From the NCBI GenBank assembly GCA_002255575.1, contig NCAT01000026.1:1-63951 (forward strand): a stretch of DNA of 63,951 bases. The letters are read 5' to 3'. Both the position numbers and the translations under genes were made by a program. This stretch comes from Acidocella sp. 20-57-95 (lineage in GTDB: Bacteria > Pseudomonadota > Alphaproteobacteria > Acetobacterales > Acetobacteraceae). Position 1 is the first letter of the stretch. Every line of letters begins with the position of its first letter. Below are positions 8,345 through 16,427 of the stretch, one piece after another. The notes under the pieces were generated by a model. The model searched no databases. It saw only the letters and a list, made by a program, of their open reading frames with translations, and was not told the origin of the DNA.

Positions 8345-8818
8345 ATGCGGTTTTTGTTTCTGGTGTGCCTCATTGTTGTTCCCATCCAAAGCCCGCGCGC
8401 ATGCTCCCCAGATCAAGCACCTAGCCAATTATATTGTACGATCACGCGCCCGCCCTACATCGACGGCGCTGGGAGGGTGGAGGTAGCATTCACCCAACCG
8501 ATGATGGTCAATGAATGCGCCAAAAACCAGGTTGCGATTACTTGCCGTTTTGTTCGCACCGATCCCAGGTTATCGGGTCGCCTTATTGAATTAACCGATT
8601 TAAAAATCCTGAAAAACGGCCTCGAAGCTAATGAGTTACACGTGATCGATATAACATTCTTAACGGGGACCGACTCGCCTGACTTTCCACCAAACAAGAC
8701 CCCGTACATCGACATCAGTGCGACCTTTTTTAATCCAGACACGACGATTGATACGCCGGATGGCACAACACCCTACACGTTGAGCGCCAACCTGGTTTTA
8801 AGTCCGCCGGGAAAATAA
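8345..8818 (+). CDS. predicted secreted protein, no recognised family
   Basis: Starting at the ATG at 8345 (GGGGAA 8 bp upstream) gives 157 residues. The first ~19 (MRFLFLVCLIVVPIQSPRA) look like a Sec signal peptide, and the mature part holds several Cys, consistent with periplasmic or outer location. The remainder is polar with likely beta-rich stretches (VEVAFTQPMMV, LSANLVLSPPGK). Base composition is visibly less GC-rich than neighbouring genes, which may hint at transfer. I do not recognise a domain. A longer start at 8294 would hide the signal peptide and is less likely. Confidence 0.6.
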   Translation: MRFLFLVCLIVVPIQSPRACSPDQAPSQLYCTITRPPYIDGAGRVEVAFTQPMMVNECAKNQVAITCRFVRTDPRLSGRLIELTDLKILKNGLEANELHVIDITFLTGTDSPDFPPNKTPYIDISATFFNPDTTIDTPDGTTPYTLSANLVLSPPGK

Positions 8819-9185
8819 TGTCGTTGCCGTCATCGCGGCACGTTCTGCCTATGGCCATACGGTCGCCGCGCTAAACGGCGAAACCGCACAGTGTACAAGC
8901 CGCTGCGAAAACCCCTCAGGACATAACAGGTGGTGGCGCTCCGAAAACGCCTTATTGCAACCGGTATCAACCCCACCCGCGACGACCCGCTATCGGTATT
9001 TTTCACCGGTGGATTAACCGGGCTCTCATATTTAATGCCGCATATCTGCTTCGGCTTCTAACGCCAGCATCACCGCGGTTTGCCACTGCCGGTCACATCC
9101 CAGCCAAATCGTCCTCAAATCCCAGCCAAACCCGCATCAATCTTAAAACCCTGCATCAGCCCGCATTTGCGAAGGGGCGTGCGCG
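8819..9185. other. gene-poor region with a possible coding remnant
   Basis: This 367-bp stretch separates the secreted orphan from mntR. One frame, 8930-9061, opens with GTG and gives 43 codons including GINPTRDDPLSVFFTGG and a hydrophobic end. Another frame upstream (from about 8821) also looks coding-like for about 50 codons. Together they resemble a decayed gene, but no family is recognisable and the rest shows nothing. Confidence 0.25.
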
Positions 9186-9665
9186 TTACAATGCTTGCTT
9201 GGCCAAAAACGCCGCAAACGCCGCCAGCGTGGTCTCAGAGGCATAATGCTCCATCCCCTCAGCATCTTCTTCCGCCGCATCCATCGGCACCCCAATCGCC
9301 ACCAGCAATTCCACCATCAGCCGGTGCCGCGCCCGCACCTTATTGGCCAACTCATGCCCAGCCTCAGTGAGAAATATCCCCCGATACGGCTTCGATGTCG
9401 CCAGCCCCTCGCGCTTCAACCGCGCAATGCTCTTAATGGCGGTCGGGTGGGTCACGCCTAAGCGTTTGGCCACATCGGTCGAGCGCGCTTCACCCTGGCT
9501 GGTGAGCAGATCATCGATCAGCTCAACATAATCCTCCACCAGCGCGGCTGACCGCGCAATGCGCGCCTGGCCAAACCGGTGCGCCTGCGTCGGCTCGGCT
9601 GGCATATCATCACTTAACCCGGTCTCGGCTTCGGCTATTTCGCGTGTCACCGGCTCCCTCCCCAT
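9186..9665 (-). CDS. mntR: Mn-dependent transcriptional repressor MntR (DtxR family)
   Basis: The 159-residue protein starts at the ATG at 9665, giving the usual MntR length. It has DYVELIDDLLTSQGEARSTD, the helix-turn-helix in AKRLGVTHPTAIKSIARLKREG, then GIFLTEAGHELANKVRARH and EDAEGMEHYASE, whose Glu/His residues belong to the metal site. Mn-loaded MntR represses Mn import. It is divergent from mntH across an 87-bp gap that holds a near-consensus MntR box. The long reading frame extending upstream to 10043 is not coding, as it runs through that gap into mntH. Confidence 0.92.
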   Translation of the reverse strand: MGREPVTREIAEAETGLSDDMPAEPTQAHRFGQARIARSAALVEDYVELIDDLLTSQGEARSTDVAKRLGVTHPTAIKSIARLKREGLATSKPYRGIFLTEAGHELANKVRARHRLMVELLVAIGVPMDAAEEDAEGMEHYASETTLAAFAAFLAKQAL

Positions 9666-9714
9666 CGATCGCCCGCTTAAACATAAGAAAGCCCGCGCAG
9701 CAAATAATTGCCTC

Positions 9715-9743
9715 TTGACGTAAACATAGCCAAGGCTACATTT
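9715..9743 (+). promoter_or_regulatory. mntH promoter with overlapping MntR box
   Basis: A -35 TTGACG (9715-9720) and a -10 TACATT (9737-9742) are spaced 16 bp. The 22-bp inverted repeat at 9722-9743 has left half AAACATAGC and right half GCTACATTT, close to the enterobacterial MntR box. It covers the spacer and the -10, so Mn-MntR should block RNA polymerase at mntH. The mntR start is 57 bp away on the other strand, allowing autoregulation. Confidence 0.8.
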
Positions 9744-9752
9744 ATCAGCAAT

Positions 9753-11081
9753 ATGAACCACGAGAACTTCACCCGCGAGGATTTTCTGCGCGCCCAGGAC
9801 CGCTACAAGGTCCAGCAAAGCCGCGCCTCGAAAAAATGGCTGCGGCTGGTCTGGTTGCTGGCCGGCCCCGGCGTGCTGGTCATGCTCGGTGAAAATGACG
9901 GGCCGAGCATGGTTTCCTACGCCACCACCGGCGCCACATACGGTGTCGGGTTTTTTGTCCCCTTCATCCTGCTCACCTTTATTATGGCGTATATTGTGCA
10001 GGAAATGACCGTGCGGCTGGGCGTCGCCACCCAGCGCGGTCATGCCGAACTTATCTTCCAGCGCTTTGGCCCGTTCTGGGGCTATTTCGCCATGGCCGAC
10101 CTGGTGTTCGGCAACCTGCTCACGCTCGTCACTGAATTCATCGCCGTGCAGGCAGGCGGCTTGTATTTCGGCATCCCAGCGCCCGCCTCAGTCGGCATCG
10201 GCGTTACCCTGGTCATCACCTCATTATTACTCCGCCGCTACGCCACCTGGGAACGCATGGTCATGGGCCTGGCGACGGGCAATCTGCTCTTTATTCCCGC
10301 CGCCCTCATGGCCCACCCCAACCCGGCCGCCATCGCACACGCGCTGGCCAGCTGGGGTCCACTACCGGGCGGCATCAACAACGCGTTCATCACGCTCATC
10401 CTCGCCAATATCGGCGCCACGGTCACGCCCTGGATGATTTTCTTCCAGCAAAGCGCGGTGGTGGATAAAGGCCTCACCCGCGCTGATCTCACCCAAGGCC
10501 GCATCGATACCGGGCTTGGCGCCCTCCTCGCCGCGCTTGCCGCCATCGCCACGGTGGTCGCCGCCGCACCATTATTCGCCGCCCATACTGATATTTCGCA
10601 ATTCGCCTCCGGGGCGGATTTCGCCACCGCGCTGAAGCCCATCATTGGCAGCACCGGCGCGTCGCTGTTCGCACTCGGCATCATCGAAGCCGGCTTGGTC
10701 GCCGCCTTAACCATCTCAACCTCGTCCTCCTACGCGCTGGCCGAAACCTTGTCCGCCAAACATAGTTTTAACCTCGATTTCGGCTCCGGCTGGCTGTTTT
10801 ACGGTGCTGCCATCGGCTCCACCCTCATCGCCGCCGGCATCGTGCTCATCCCCGGCGCGCCCTTGCTGGCCATGACACTAACGGTGAATGTCATCGCCAC
10901 CCTGCTGATGGCCCCGGCCTTGCTGCTACTCCTGCTGCTGGTGAATGACCGCGACATTATGGGCGGCCTCGCCAATGGGCGGTTCGCCAACATCGCAGGC
11001 GGTGCAATTGTGCTATTCATCTGCCTGGCTGGCGCCACTTACGGGCTCATCACCGTATTCCCAAGCGTGGGCGGGGGTTGA
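9753..11081 (+). CDS. mntH: Mn2+/Fe2+ transporter, NRAMP family (MntH)
   Basis: The 442-residue protein starts at the ATG at 9753, because the upstream in-frame start at 9708 would lie before the promoter. It has the NRAMP helix-1 metal-site region GPGVLVMLGENDGPSMVSY; the usual DPGN reads ENDG here, as in divergent NRAMP-related proteins. MAYIVQEMTVRLG follows, and helix 6 has the conserved-type TPWMIFFQQSAVVDKG. About 11-12 helices are expected in the inner membrane. The adjacent mntR and the MntR box point to proton-driven manganese uptake. The unusual helix-1 motif leaves some doubt about metal specificity. Confidence 0.85.
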   Translation: MNHENFTREDFLRAQDRYKVQQSRASKKWLRLVWLLAGPGVLVMLGENDGPSMVSYATTGATYGVGFFVPFILLTFIMAYIVQEMTVRLGVATQRGHAELIFQRFGPFWGYFAMADLVFGNLLTLVTEFIAVQAGGLYFGIPAPASVGIGVTLVITSLLLRRYATWERMVMGLATGNLLFIPAALMAHPNPAAIAHALASWGPLPGGINNAFITLILANIGATVTPWMIFFQQSAVVDKGLTRADLTQGRIDTGLGALLAALAAIATVVAAAPLFAAHTDISQFASGADFATALKPIIGSTGASLFALGIIEAGLVAALTISTSSSYALAETLSAKHSFNLDFGSGWLFYGAAIGSTLIAAGIVLIPGAPLLAMTLTVNVIATLLMAPALLLLLLLVNDRDIMGGLANGRFANIAGGAIVLFICLAGATYGLITVFPSVGGG

Positions 11082-11083
11082 GC

Positions 11084-11281
11084 ATGATCTCCCAACGACC
11101 GGATTTTGTGCATCTGCTGGAAGAAGCACAAATGAGCCACGCCAAGCACACACCCTTGCCGCGGCGGCATTTAAGCAAAACCGTACAGGCTTTGCTCATC
11201 GCGCTCAGGGTTTATGTGCTGCTGGCATTACCGGTCGTGGCCTACGCCTTCATCCACGCGTTGCGGCAGGCGGCGCATTAG
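11084..11281 (+). CDS. small single-pass membrane protein, unknown
   Basis: A 65-residue product with the ATG at 11084, two bases after the mntH stop; a TTG overlapping that stop is an alternative start. One hydrophobic segment, ALLIALRVYVLLALPVVAYA, follows a basic stretch (PRRHLSK), so a single membrane helix is likely. Its tight spacing to mntH, with a G-rich ribosome-binding region inside the mntH end, suggests co-transcription under MntR. A role in Mn transport is possible but nothing in the sequence proves it. Confidence 0.55.
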   Translation: MISQRPDFVHLLEEAQMSHAKHTPLPRRHLSKTVQALLIALRVYVLLALPVVAYAFIHALRQAAH

Positions 11282-11295
11282 AGCGCGATGACATG

Positions 11296-11322
11296 AAGTT
11301 GACCCATTCCATGGATCAACTT
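11296..11322. terminator. 12-bp-arm hairpin after mntH unit
   Basis: AAGTTGACCCAT and ATGGATCAACTT flank a 3-nt loop, with a single mismatch in the stem. It sits between convergent transcripts. Only a short T-run follows, so terminator function is inferred. Confidence 0.5.
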
Positions 11323-11350
11323 TGTGTCTGAATCGCCCTCTAGATATATT

Positions 11351-11656
11351 TCAGAGCGCGAGTTTCGGCATCACAAAATGTTGGTGGTTCAACCGCAAAT
11401 CCGGAAACGCCGCATGCACCACCATCAACACCAGCAGAACCAAAATCAAAAACATCAGCAATGGCCCCAGCAGCCGGATCGCCATCACGGCCACCAGCAC
11501 CGCCGCCGCAATCAATATCACCAGTTGCAAATGCACCGGTATCCCGACTGAGATCATCAATGCCGTCAGCAGCCCATCCACAAACGCGATGACCTGCATC
11601 ACCAGGTTCGCCAGGAAGACCAGCACGCTCATCACAAAATTAATTGCGCTCGTCAT
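11351..11656 (-). CDS. small membrane protein, paralogue of the 11830-12102 protein
   Basis: The ATG at 11656 is preceded by AGGGG and gives 101 residues; a GTG at 11665 is an alternative. The protein is almost entirely hydrophobic, with two or three predicted membrane helices. ISVGIPVHLQLVILIAA, then AIRLLG and LILVLLVLMVVHAAFP, align with the next gene upstream. No known family is recognised. It lies about 170 bp downstream of its paralogue on the same strand, and hairpins flank both sides. Confidence 0.6.
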   Translation of the reverse strand: MTSAINFVMSVLVFLANLVMQVIAFVDGLLTALMISVGIPVHLQLVILIAAAVLVAVMAIRLLGPLLMFLILVLLVLMVVHAAFPDLRLNHQHFVMPKLAL

Positions 11657-11783
11657 CTCATTCACCCCTGACCAACCATCAATGAGATATGGGCACGAAG
11701 CGCTTCAATTGCGAAACGTCAACAAAGCTTAATCCGGCACCGGATCTATTTCAGGCGCGCATATGTTTGCGAGGCGGATTCAA

Positions 11784-11820
11784 ATATTAAGCGGTACCGC
11801 AGAGCGATCCCGCTTAATAT
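11784..11820. terminator. 11-bp perfect hairpin between the two small membrane genes
   Basis: ATATTAAGCGG (11784-11794) and CCGCTTAATAT (11810-11820) are perfect inverted repeats with a 15-nt loop. The hairpin directly follows the gene at 11830-12102 and may end or attenuate its transcript. Confidence 0.45.
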
Positions 11821-11829
11821 CATCCGGCT

Positions 11830-12102
11830 CTAGAAATTGCCGTGCCCTGGCACGATGCCCGGCAGCGCCAACGGCACCACCAGCAGCACAAACATGATCA
11901 GAATAATCGTCGCAAACACCATTCCAAAGCTGCGGAAGGCAAAAAACATGAATATCAGCGCAAACACAGACAGAAACATCATCTGAACATTCGATTGAAT
12001 GCCAATCGAATAAAAAATACTGCCGACGAAATCATCGATCGCGCTCACAAAATACAGGATCGCCGTCAGTAAATCGCCAAACAAACTGCCCGAATTAGAC
12101 AT
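11830..12102 (-). CDS. small membrane protein, paralogue of the 11351-11656 protein
   Basis: A 90-residue product with a polar N terminus (MSNSGSLFGDLL), then hydrophobic segments around FYSIGIQSNVQMMFLSVFALI and IILIMFVLLVVPLALPGI. It aligns along its length with its neighbour: SIGI/SVGI, RSFG/RLLG, VPLALP/VHAAFP. I do not recognise the family; the two look like a tandem duplication that has diverged strongly. The upstream 118 bp (12103-12220) is AT-richer than the surroundings and probably carries its promoter. Confidence 0.6.
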   Translation of the reverse strand: MSNSGSLFGDLLTAILYFVSAIDDFVGSIFYSIGIQSNVQMMFLSVFALIFMFFAFRSFGMVFATIILIMFVLLVVPLALPGIVPGHGNF

Positions 12103-12220
12103 GCTTCTTCATCCCTCGCTGCCGAGGCGTTTATAACCCGAAATTATCGCAGAATCCGCACCTCACGAAAGCTTAATCTAAGAGCAATCACTTGCAATAT
12201 CGTAAATTACACAAGCGTTA

Positions 12221-13552
12221 CTACCCACCCGCCAGGGTTAGGCCCTCCACCCGAATGGTCGGCGCATCGGTCCCGCGTTTAAATTCCAAATCATTCGCCG
12301 GCGTAAGGTTGGCAAACATCGCCAGCGCGTGCCCCGCAATGGTGAATTCCGCCACCGGCTCGGCAATTTTGCCATGGCGGATCATAAAGCCGGAAGCCCC
12401 GCGCGAATAATCGCCGGTAATGCCATTCACCCCGCCGCCCATCATTTCGGTAATGAACAGCCCTTCGGCAATATCGGCCATCAGCTCATCGGGGCTCATG
12501 CTGCCCGGCGCCATATAGAGGTTCGTCGCTGAGGGGCCCGGCGGACCACCGGTGCCACGGGCGGCGTGGCCGGTGGATTTCAGCCCCAATTGCTTGGCGG
12601 TCCGGCTATCGAGGATCCAACTGGTCAGCACGCCATCTTCAATCAAGGCGCGCTTTTCACCACGCTGGCCTTCGCCATCAAACATCCGGCTACGGAACCC
12701 CCGCACCCGGAACGGATCATCATAAATAAATACGCCGGGGGCAAAAATCCGCGCGCCCATCTTTTCCTTCAGGAACGAGGTTTTGCGCGCAATCGACCCG
12801 CCATTGATCGCGCCTGCCAAAGCCGAGACCAAGCCACCCGAAACCCGCGGGTGAAACAATACCGGCAGCTGCGCCGTTTTGGGCCGCGCCGGGTTCAAGC
12901 GTGCCAGCGCTTGCGCCGCGGCCTTCGCACCAATTTTCGCCGGGTCATCCAAATCCGCCGCATGCACGGCCGAGCTATAATCATAATCGCGCTGCATCGC
13001 CGTGCCAGCACCGGCAATGGCTGAAACCGACACACTGTGGCTGGAACGCTTATAGTGCCCGGCAAACCCAAGGCTTGTGACCAACACCACCTGGCTGCGC
13101 GACCAGCCAGCCGACCCGCCTTCAGAATTGGTAATCCCCGGCACCGCCATCGCAGCTTCTTCAGCCTTGGCCGCCCGCTCGATCAGCACCTCCATCGAAG
13201 GCTCAACCGGGTCGTTCATATCCAAAAGCGCATCATCCAATGCTGGCGGCGCTTCCGGGATAAACGCGTAAATATCCTCCGGCACCACCCGGGCCATCGC
13301 CACCGCCTGCTCGGCCAGCCGGGCAAACCCAGCCGGGTCAATGGCACTGGCTGAAACGATCGCCGATTGCTGCCCCACAAACACCCGCAGCCCAAGCTCG
13401 CGCGATTCCGCCCGCTCAGTTTCCTCGGTCTTGCCCAAGCGGCGCTGCACACCCAGGGAATCACTGGCAACCAGCACCGCATCGGCACTATCCGCCCCCG
13501 CCGCCCGTGCCGCCTTCAACAAATCCTGCGCCTGGTTCAGCAACTCGGTCAT
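12221..13552 (-). CDS. pmbA: PmbA/TldE metalloprotease-related protein
   Basis: This 443-residue TldD/PmbA-family protein matches usual length. LGLRVFVGQQSAIVSASAID, LFHPRVSGGLVSALAGAINGGS and the C-terminal FITEMMGGGVNGITGDYSRGASG are characteristic. PmbA (TldE) pairs with TldD in a heterodimeric protease that degrades unfolded peptides and matures some modified peptides; TldD carries the zinc HExxxH, which PmbA lacks, as here. No tldD is in the window. It is followed by family A repeats and by the M16 peptidase gene on the same strand. Confidence 0.92.
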   Translation of the reverse strand: MTELLNQAQDLLKAARAAGADSADAVLVASDSLGVQRRLGKTEETERAESRELGLRVFVGQQSAIVSASAIDPAGFARLAEQAVAMARVVPEDIYAFIPEAPPALDDALLDMNDPVEPSMEVLIERAAKAEEAAMAVPGITNSEGGSAGWSRSQVVLVTSLGFAGHYKRSSHSVSVSAIAGAGTAMQRDYDYSSAVHAADLDDPAKIGAKAAAQALARLNPARPKTAQLPVLFHPRVSGGLVSALAGAINGGSIARKTSFLKEKMGARIFAPGVFIYDDPFRVRGFRSRMFDGEGQRGEKRALIEDGVLTSWILDSRTAKQLGLKSTGHAARGTGGPPGPSATNLYMAPGSMSPDELMADIAEGLFITEMMGGGVNGITGDYSRGASGFMIRHGKIAEPVAEFTIAGHALAMFANLTPANDLEFKRGTDAPTIRVEGLTLAGG

Positions 13553-13603
13553 GCTCTATTCCTCAACATAAAAATCCAACCCGTCGTTGCCCCCCCTGCC
13601 GTC

Positions 13604-13663
13604 ATCCTCGCGAAAGCGAGGATCCTCTTCAAACGCGAAGACCCCCGCCTGCGCGGGAATGAC
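13604..13663. repeat. family A palindromic repeat, two hairpins
   Basis: ATCCTCGC-GAAA-GCGAGGAT (13604-13623) is a perfect hairpin flanked by GTC and CTCTTC. A weaker second unit (CCCGC-CTGC-GCGGG, 13644-13657) follows in opposite orientation, ending in AATGACG. It is in the gap between pmbA and the M16 gene. Confidence 0.8.
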
Positions 13664-13694
13664 GCCAGCAGCCGTTCAACAAGGCAACAAACCC

Positions 13695-14960
13695 CTAAGC
13701 CGCCAGCCGGTCGATAATATTGCCCAGCCGCGGCACCTGCCCAATCGGCCCAATCGCCGCCACGGTCGGGCGGGAGCTGAAAATCTTGGCAGCCACCTTA
13801 CGAATATCCGCCTCGGTCACGGCTTCAATCTTCGCCACGGTCTCCGCCGCCGGAATCACCCGGCCAAAAATCTGCCATTGCCGCGCCAATTGCTCGCAGC
13901 GGCTGCCGGTTGATTCCAAGGACATCAGCAAGCCCGCTTTCAACTGCGCCCGCGCCCGGTTCAACTCCGCCGCCGAGATATTCATCTGCACCTTGGCGAG
14001 CTCTTCCAACGTCACCGGCATCAACTCCGCCGCCTCGCTCTCACCGGTGCCGGCATAAATGCCAAACAACCCGCCATCATTGGCCGGCGAGGTGAAACTA
14101 TAAATCGAATAAACCAGCCCGCGTTTTTCCCGAATTTCCTGGAACAAGCGCGAAGACATGCCCCCACCCAACAAGGTTGAAAGCAGCATCGCGTGATAAT
14201 AATCCGGCTCGCCATAACCAGGGGCCGAAAAGCCCAGCACAATATGCGCCTGGTCCAACTCCCGCTCCTCGCGGAACTCGCCACCGGTATAATCCGCCGG
14301 CATCGGGGTTTCGGCCACCGCATGCGGCAAATCGGCAAAATGCTTGGCGACCAGGTCAACCACCTGCGCGTGCTCCAAATTCCCGCACGCCGCCACCACC
14401 ATATTCTCCGGCGTATAATGCTGGTTCATAAAGCCCGGCAGCGCGTCGCGCTTCATCCCCCGAATAATCGCCTCGGTGCCCAGCACCGGGCGGCCCATCG
14501 GCTGGCTCGGGTAGGCGGCGGTCTGGAAATGGTCGAAAATAATATCGTCCGGCGTGTCGTTCGCCTGACCAATTTCCTGCAAGATCACGCCACGCTCACG
14601 CTCCAGCTCTTCCGGCTCAAAGCTCGAATGGCACAGAATATCGCCAATAATATCCACGCCGAGGGCGAGGTCCTCCTTCAGCATTTTCACATAATAAGCG
14701 GTCTGCTCACGCGATGTGTAGGCATTGATATGCCCGCCCACATTCTCCACCGCCTCGGCAATATCCAAGGCCGAGCGCGTGGCCGTACCCTTAAACGCCA
14801 TATGTTCGAGAAAATGCGCCACGCCGTTTTCCGCCGCCGTCTCATGGCGCGTCCCGGCCCCCACATAGGCGCCAAAGGAAATCGTCTCCACCCGCTGCAT
14901 CCGCTCGGTCAGCACGGTCAGGCCAGAGGGTAATTTGGTAATGGAATAAGTCTCGGTCAT
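13695..14960 (-). CDS. M16 family zinc peptidase (processing-peptidase-like)
   Basis: A 421-residue protein with the inverted zinc motif HXXEH in AHFLEHMAFKGT (about residues 47-58) and the downstream Glu region ETAYYVKMLKEDL-type, here EQTAYYVKMLKEDLA. A second half-domain contains GGGMSSRLFQEIREKRGLVYS, the family's C-terminal substrate motif. It resembles mitochondrial processing peptidase beta and bacterial PepR. Its start overlaps the thrC stop by 4 nt, so the two are translationally coupled, an arrangement common in alphaproteobacteria. The substrate is not known from sequence. Confidence 0.92.
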   Translation of the reverse strand: MTETYSITKLPSGLTVLTERMQRVETISFGAYVGAGTRHETAAENGVAHFLEHMAFKGTATRSALDIAEAVENVGGHINAYTSREQTAYYVKMLKEDLALGVDIIGDILCHSSFEPEELERERGVILQEIGQANDTPDDIIFDHFQTAAYPSQPMGRPVLGTEAIIRGMKRDALPGFMNQHYTPENMVVAACGNLEHAQVVDLVAKHFADLPHAVAETPMPADYTGGEFREERELDQAHIVLGFSAPGYGEPDYYHAMLLSTLLGGGMSSRLFQEIREKRGLVYSIYSFTSPANDGGLFGIYAGTGESEAAELMPVTLEELAKVQMNISAAELNRARAQLKAGLLMSLESTGSRCEQLARQWQIFGRVIPAAETVAKIEAVTEADIRKVAAKIFSSRPTVAAIGPIGQVPRLGNIIDRLAA

Positions 14961-16357
14961 GCGTCGTTCCTATGTGCGAAAGCCCGCACCAGACCCTCTA
15001 TATGGGCAAGGTCGTTCGGGGCCCTCGTGAAAACTTCCTGCCTCTCATATAGGTCGGCCAGGCGCGGCGGTAGGGCCGGGCGGAACCCGACGGCTTTTTC
15101 AATCGCATCCGGGAATTTCGCCGGGTGCGCGGTGGCCGCCACAATCACCTGCAGCCCCACCGGCGCACATTCGCGCGCCGCCGCCAGACCAACCGCCGTA
15201 TGCGGGTCGGCCAAGTACCCACAATCTCTATACGTCCGCGCAATCTCCGCCAGCGTGCCGGGGTCATCCAATGTGAACCCCGTAAATTCCCGCCGCACGG
15301 CCTGCCACGCCGGCTCCGGCACAGCCATTTTGCCGCTCACCCTAAAATCCGCCATAATGTTCGCCGTCAGCGCCGCATCACTGCCCACAAACGCATACAG
15401 CAGCCGCTCAAAGTTCGAGGACACGCCAATATCCATCGAAGGCGAAAAACTCTCCTCCACCGCATGAATGCTCATGTCATTGGCATTGAGGAAGCGCGTT
15501 AAAATATCATTGCGGTTGCTCGCCACGATAAAGCGCCCAATCGGCACGCCCATCTGCTTGGCCACCCAGGCCGCCAGCACATTGCCGAAATTCCCGGTCG
15601 GCACGCACACCGCCACGTCCCGGTCCGGCGCACCCAGGGCCAAGGCGGACGCCACATAATAAGGTATCTGCCCGGCAATCCGCGCCCAATTAATCGAATT
15701 CACCGCCGAAAGCCCCATCTCCTTGCGGAACGGCGCATCGCCAAACATCGCCTTCACCAAATCCTGGCAATCATCAAAATTGCCCTTCACCGCGATGTTC
15801 AGCACGTTATTCGCCGTCACGGTGGTCATCTGCCGGCGCTGCACCTCACTGGTGCGCCCTTCAGGATGCAAAATGGTAATCTCGATATTCTTCCGCCCGG
15901 CCATCGCCTCAATGGCAGCCGACCCCGTATCACCGGATGTCGCCCCCACAATCCGCACCATCTCGCCGGATTTTTCCAGCACATACTCAAATAAATGCCC
16001 GGCCAGTTGCAGGGCCAAATCCTTAAACGCCAAGGTGGGCCCGTGGAATAATTCCAGCGCGAACAACCCCGGCGCCAACTGCACCAACGGCACGGTGGCG
16101 GCGTGGCCAAAGCCCGCATAGGCGCGGCGGCACATCGCCTGCAAATCCTGGAACGGGATGCAGTCGTCCACAAATGGCGCGATCACTTTCGCCGCCAACT
16201 CCGGGTATGGCAGCCCGGCCAGTGCCCTCAGCTCTGCCTTGGAAAAACGCGGCCAGGATTTGGGCATATACAGCCCGCCATCCTCCGCCAGCCCGGCCAG
16301 CAACACCCCCGAAAAATCCAATTCCGGAGCCTGCCCCCGCGTCGATACATATTTCAT
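14957..16357 (-). CDS. thrC: threonine synthase
   Basis: A 466-residue PLP enzyme converting O-phosphohomoserine to threonine. Signatures: MKYVSTRGQAPELDFSGVL at the N terminus, PLP-lysine region FHGPTLAFKDLALQ, and GATSGDTGSAAIEAM binding the substrate phosphate. VCVPTGNFGNVLAAW completes the cofactor site. The start is the ATG at 16357, as an upstream GTG would only add one residue. It is translationally coupled to the M16 peptidase gene. The final step of threonine biosynthesis in the cytoplasm. Confidence 0.95.
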   Translation of the reverse strand: MKYVSTRGQAPELDFSGVLLAGLAEDGGLYMPKSWPRFSKAELRALAGLPYPELAAKVIAPFVDDCIPFQDLQAMCRRAYAGFGHAATVPLVQLAPGLFALELFHGPTLAFKDLALQLAGHLFEYVLEKSGEMVRIVGATSGDTGSAAIEAMAGRKNIEITILHPEGRTSEVQRRQMTTVTANNVLNIAVKGNFDDCQDLVKAMFGDAPFRKEMGLSAVNSINWARIAGQIPYYVASALALGAPDRDVAVCVPTGNFGNVLAAWVAKQMGVPIGRFIVASNRNDILTRFLNANDMSIHAVEESFSPSMDIGVSSNFERLLYAFVGSDAALTANIMADFRVSGKMAVPEPAWQAVRREFTGFTLDDPGTLAEIARTYRDCGYLADPHTAVGLAAARECAPVGLQVIVAATAHPAKFPDAIEKAVGFRPALPPRLADLYERQEVFTRAPNDLAHIEGLVRAFAHRNDA

Positions 16358-16379
16358 CACAAACCCATTTTAATGCGTC

Positions 16380-16399
16380 ATCCCCGCAAATGCGGAGAT
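16380..16399. repeat. family A palindromic repeat
   Basis: ATCCCCGC-AAAT-GCGGAGAT, one mismatch in the stem, preceded by GTC and followed by CTTCTT. It occupies the thrC-hemW gap. Confidence 0.7.
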
Positions 16400-16427
16400 C
16401 TTCTTAAACTACCCGCAATCCCTTAAA

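Noticed and set aside
9666..10043. Extended MntR frame
   Set aside because: It crosses the mntH promoter and the mntH coding start; MntR has normal length from 9665.
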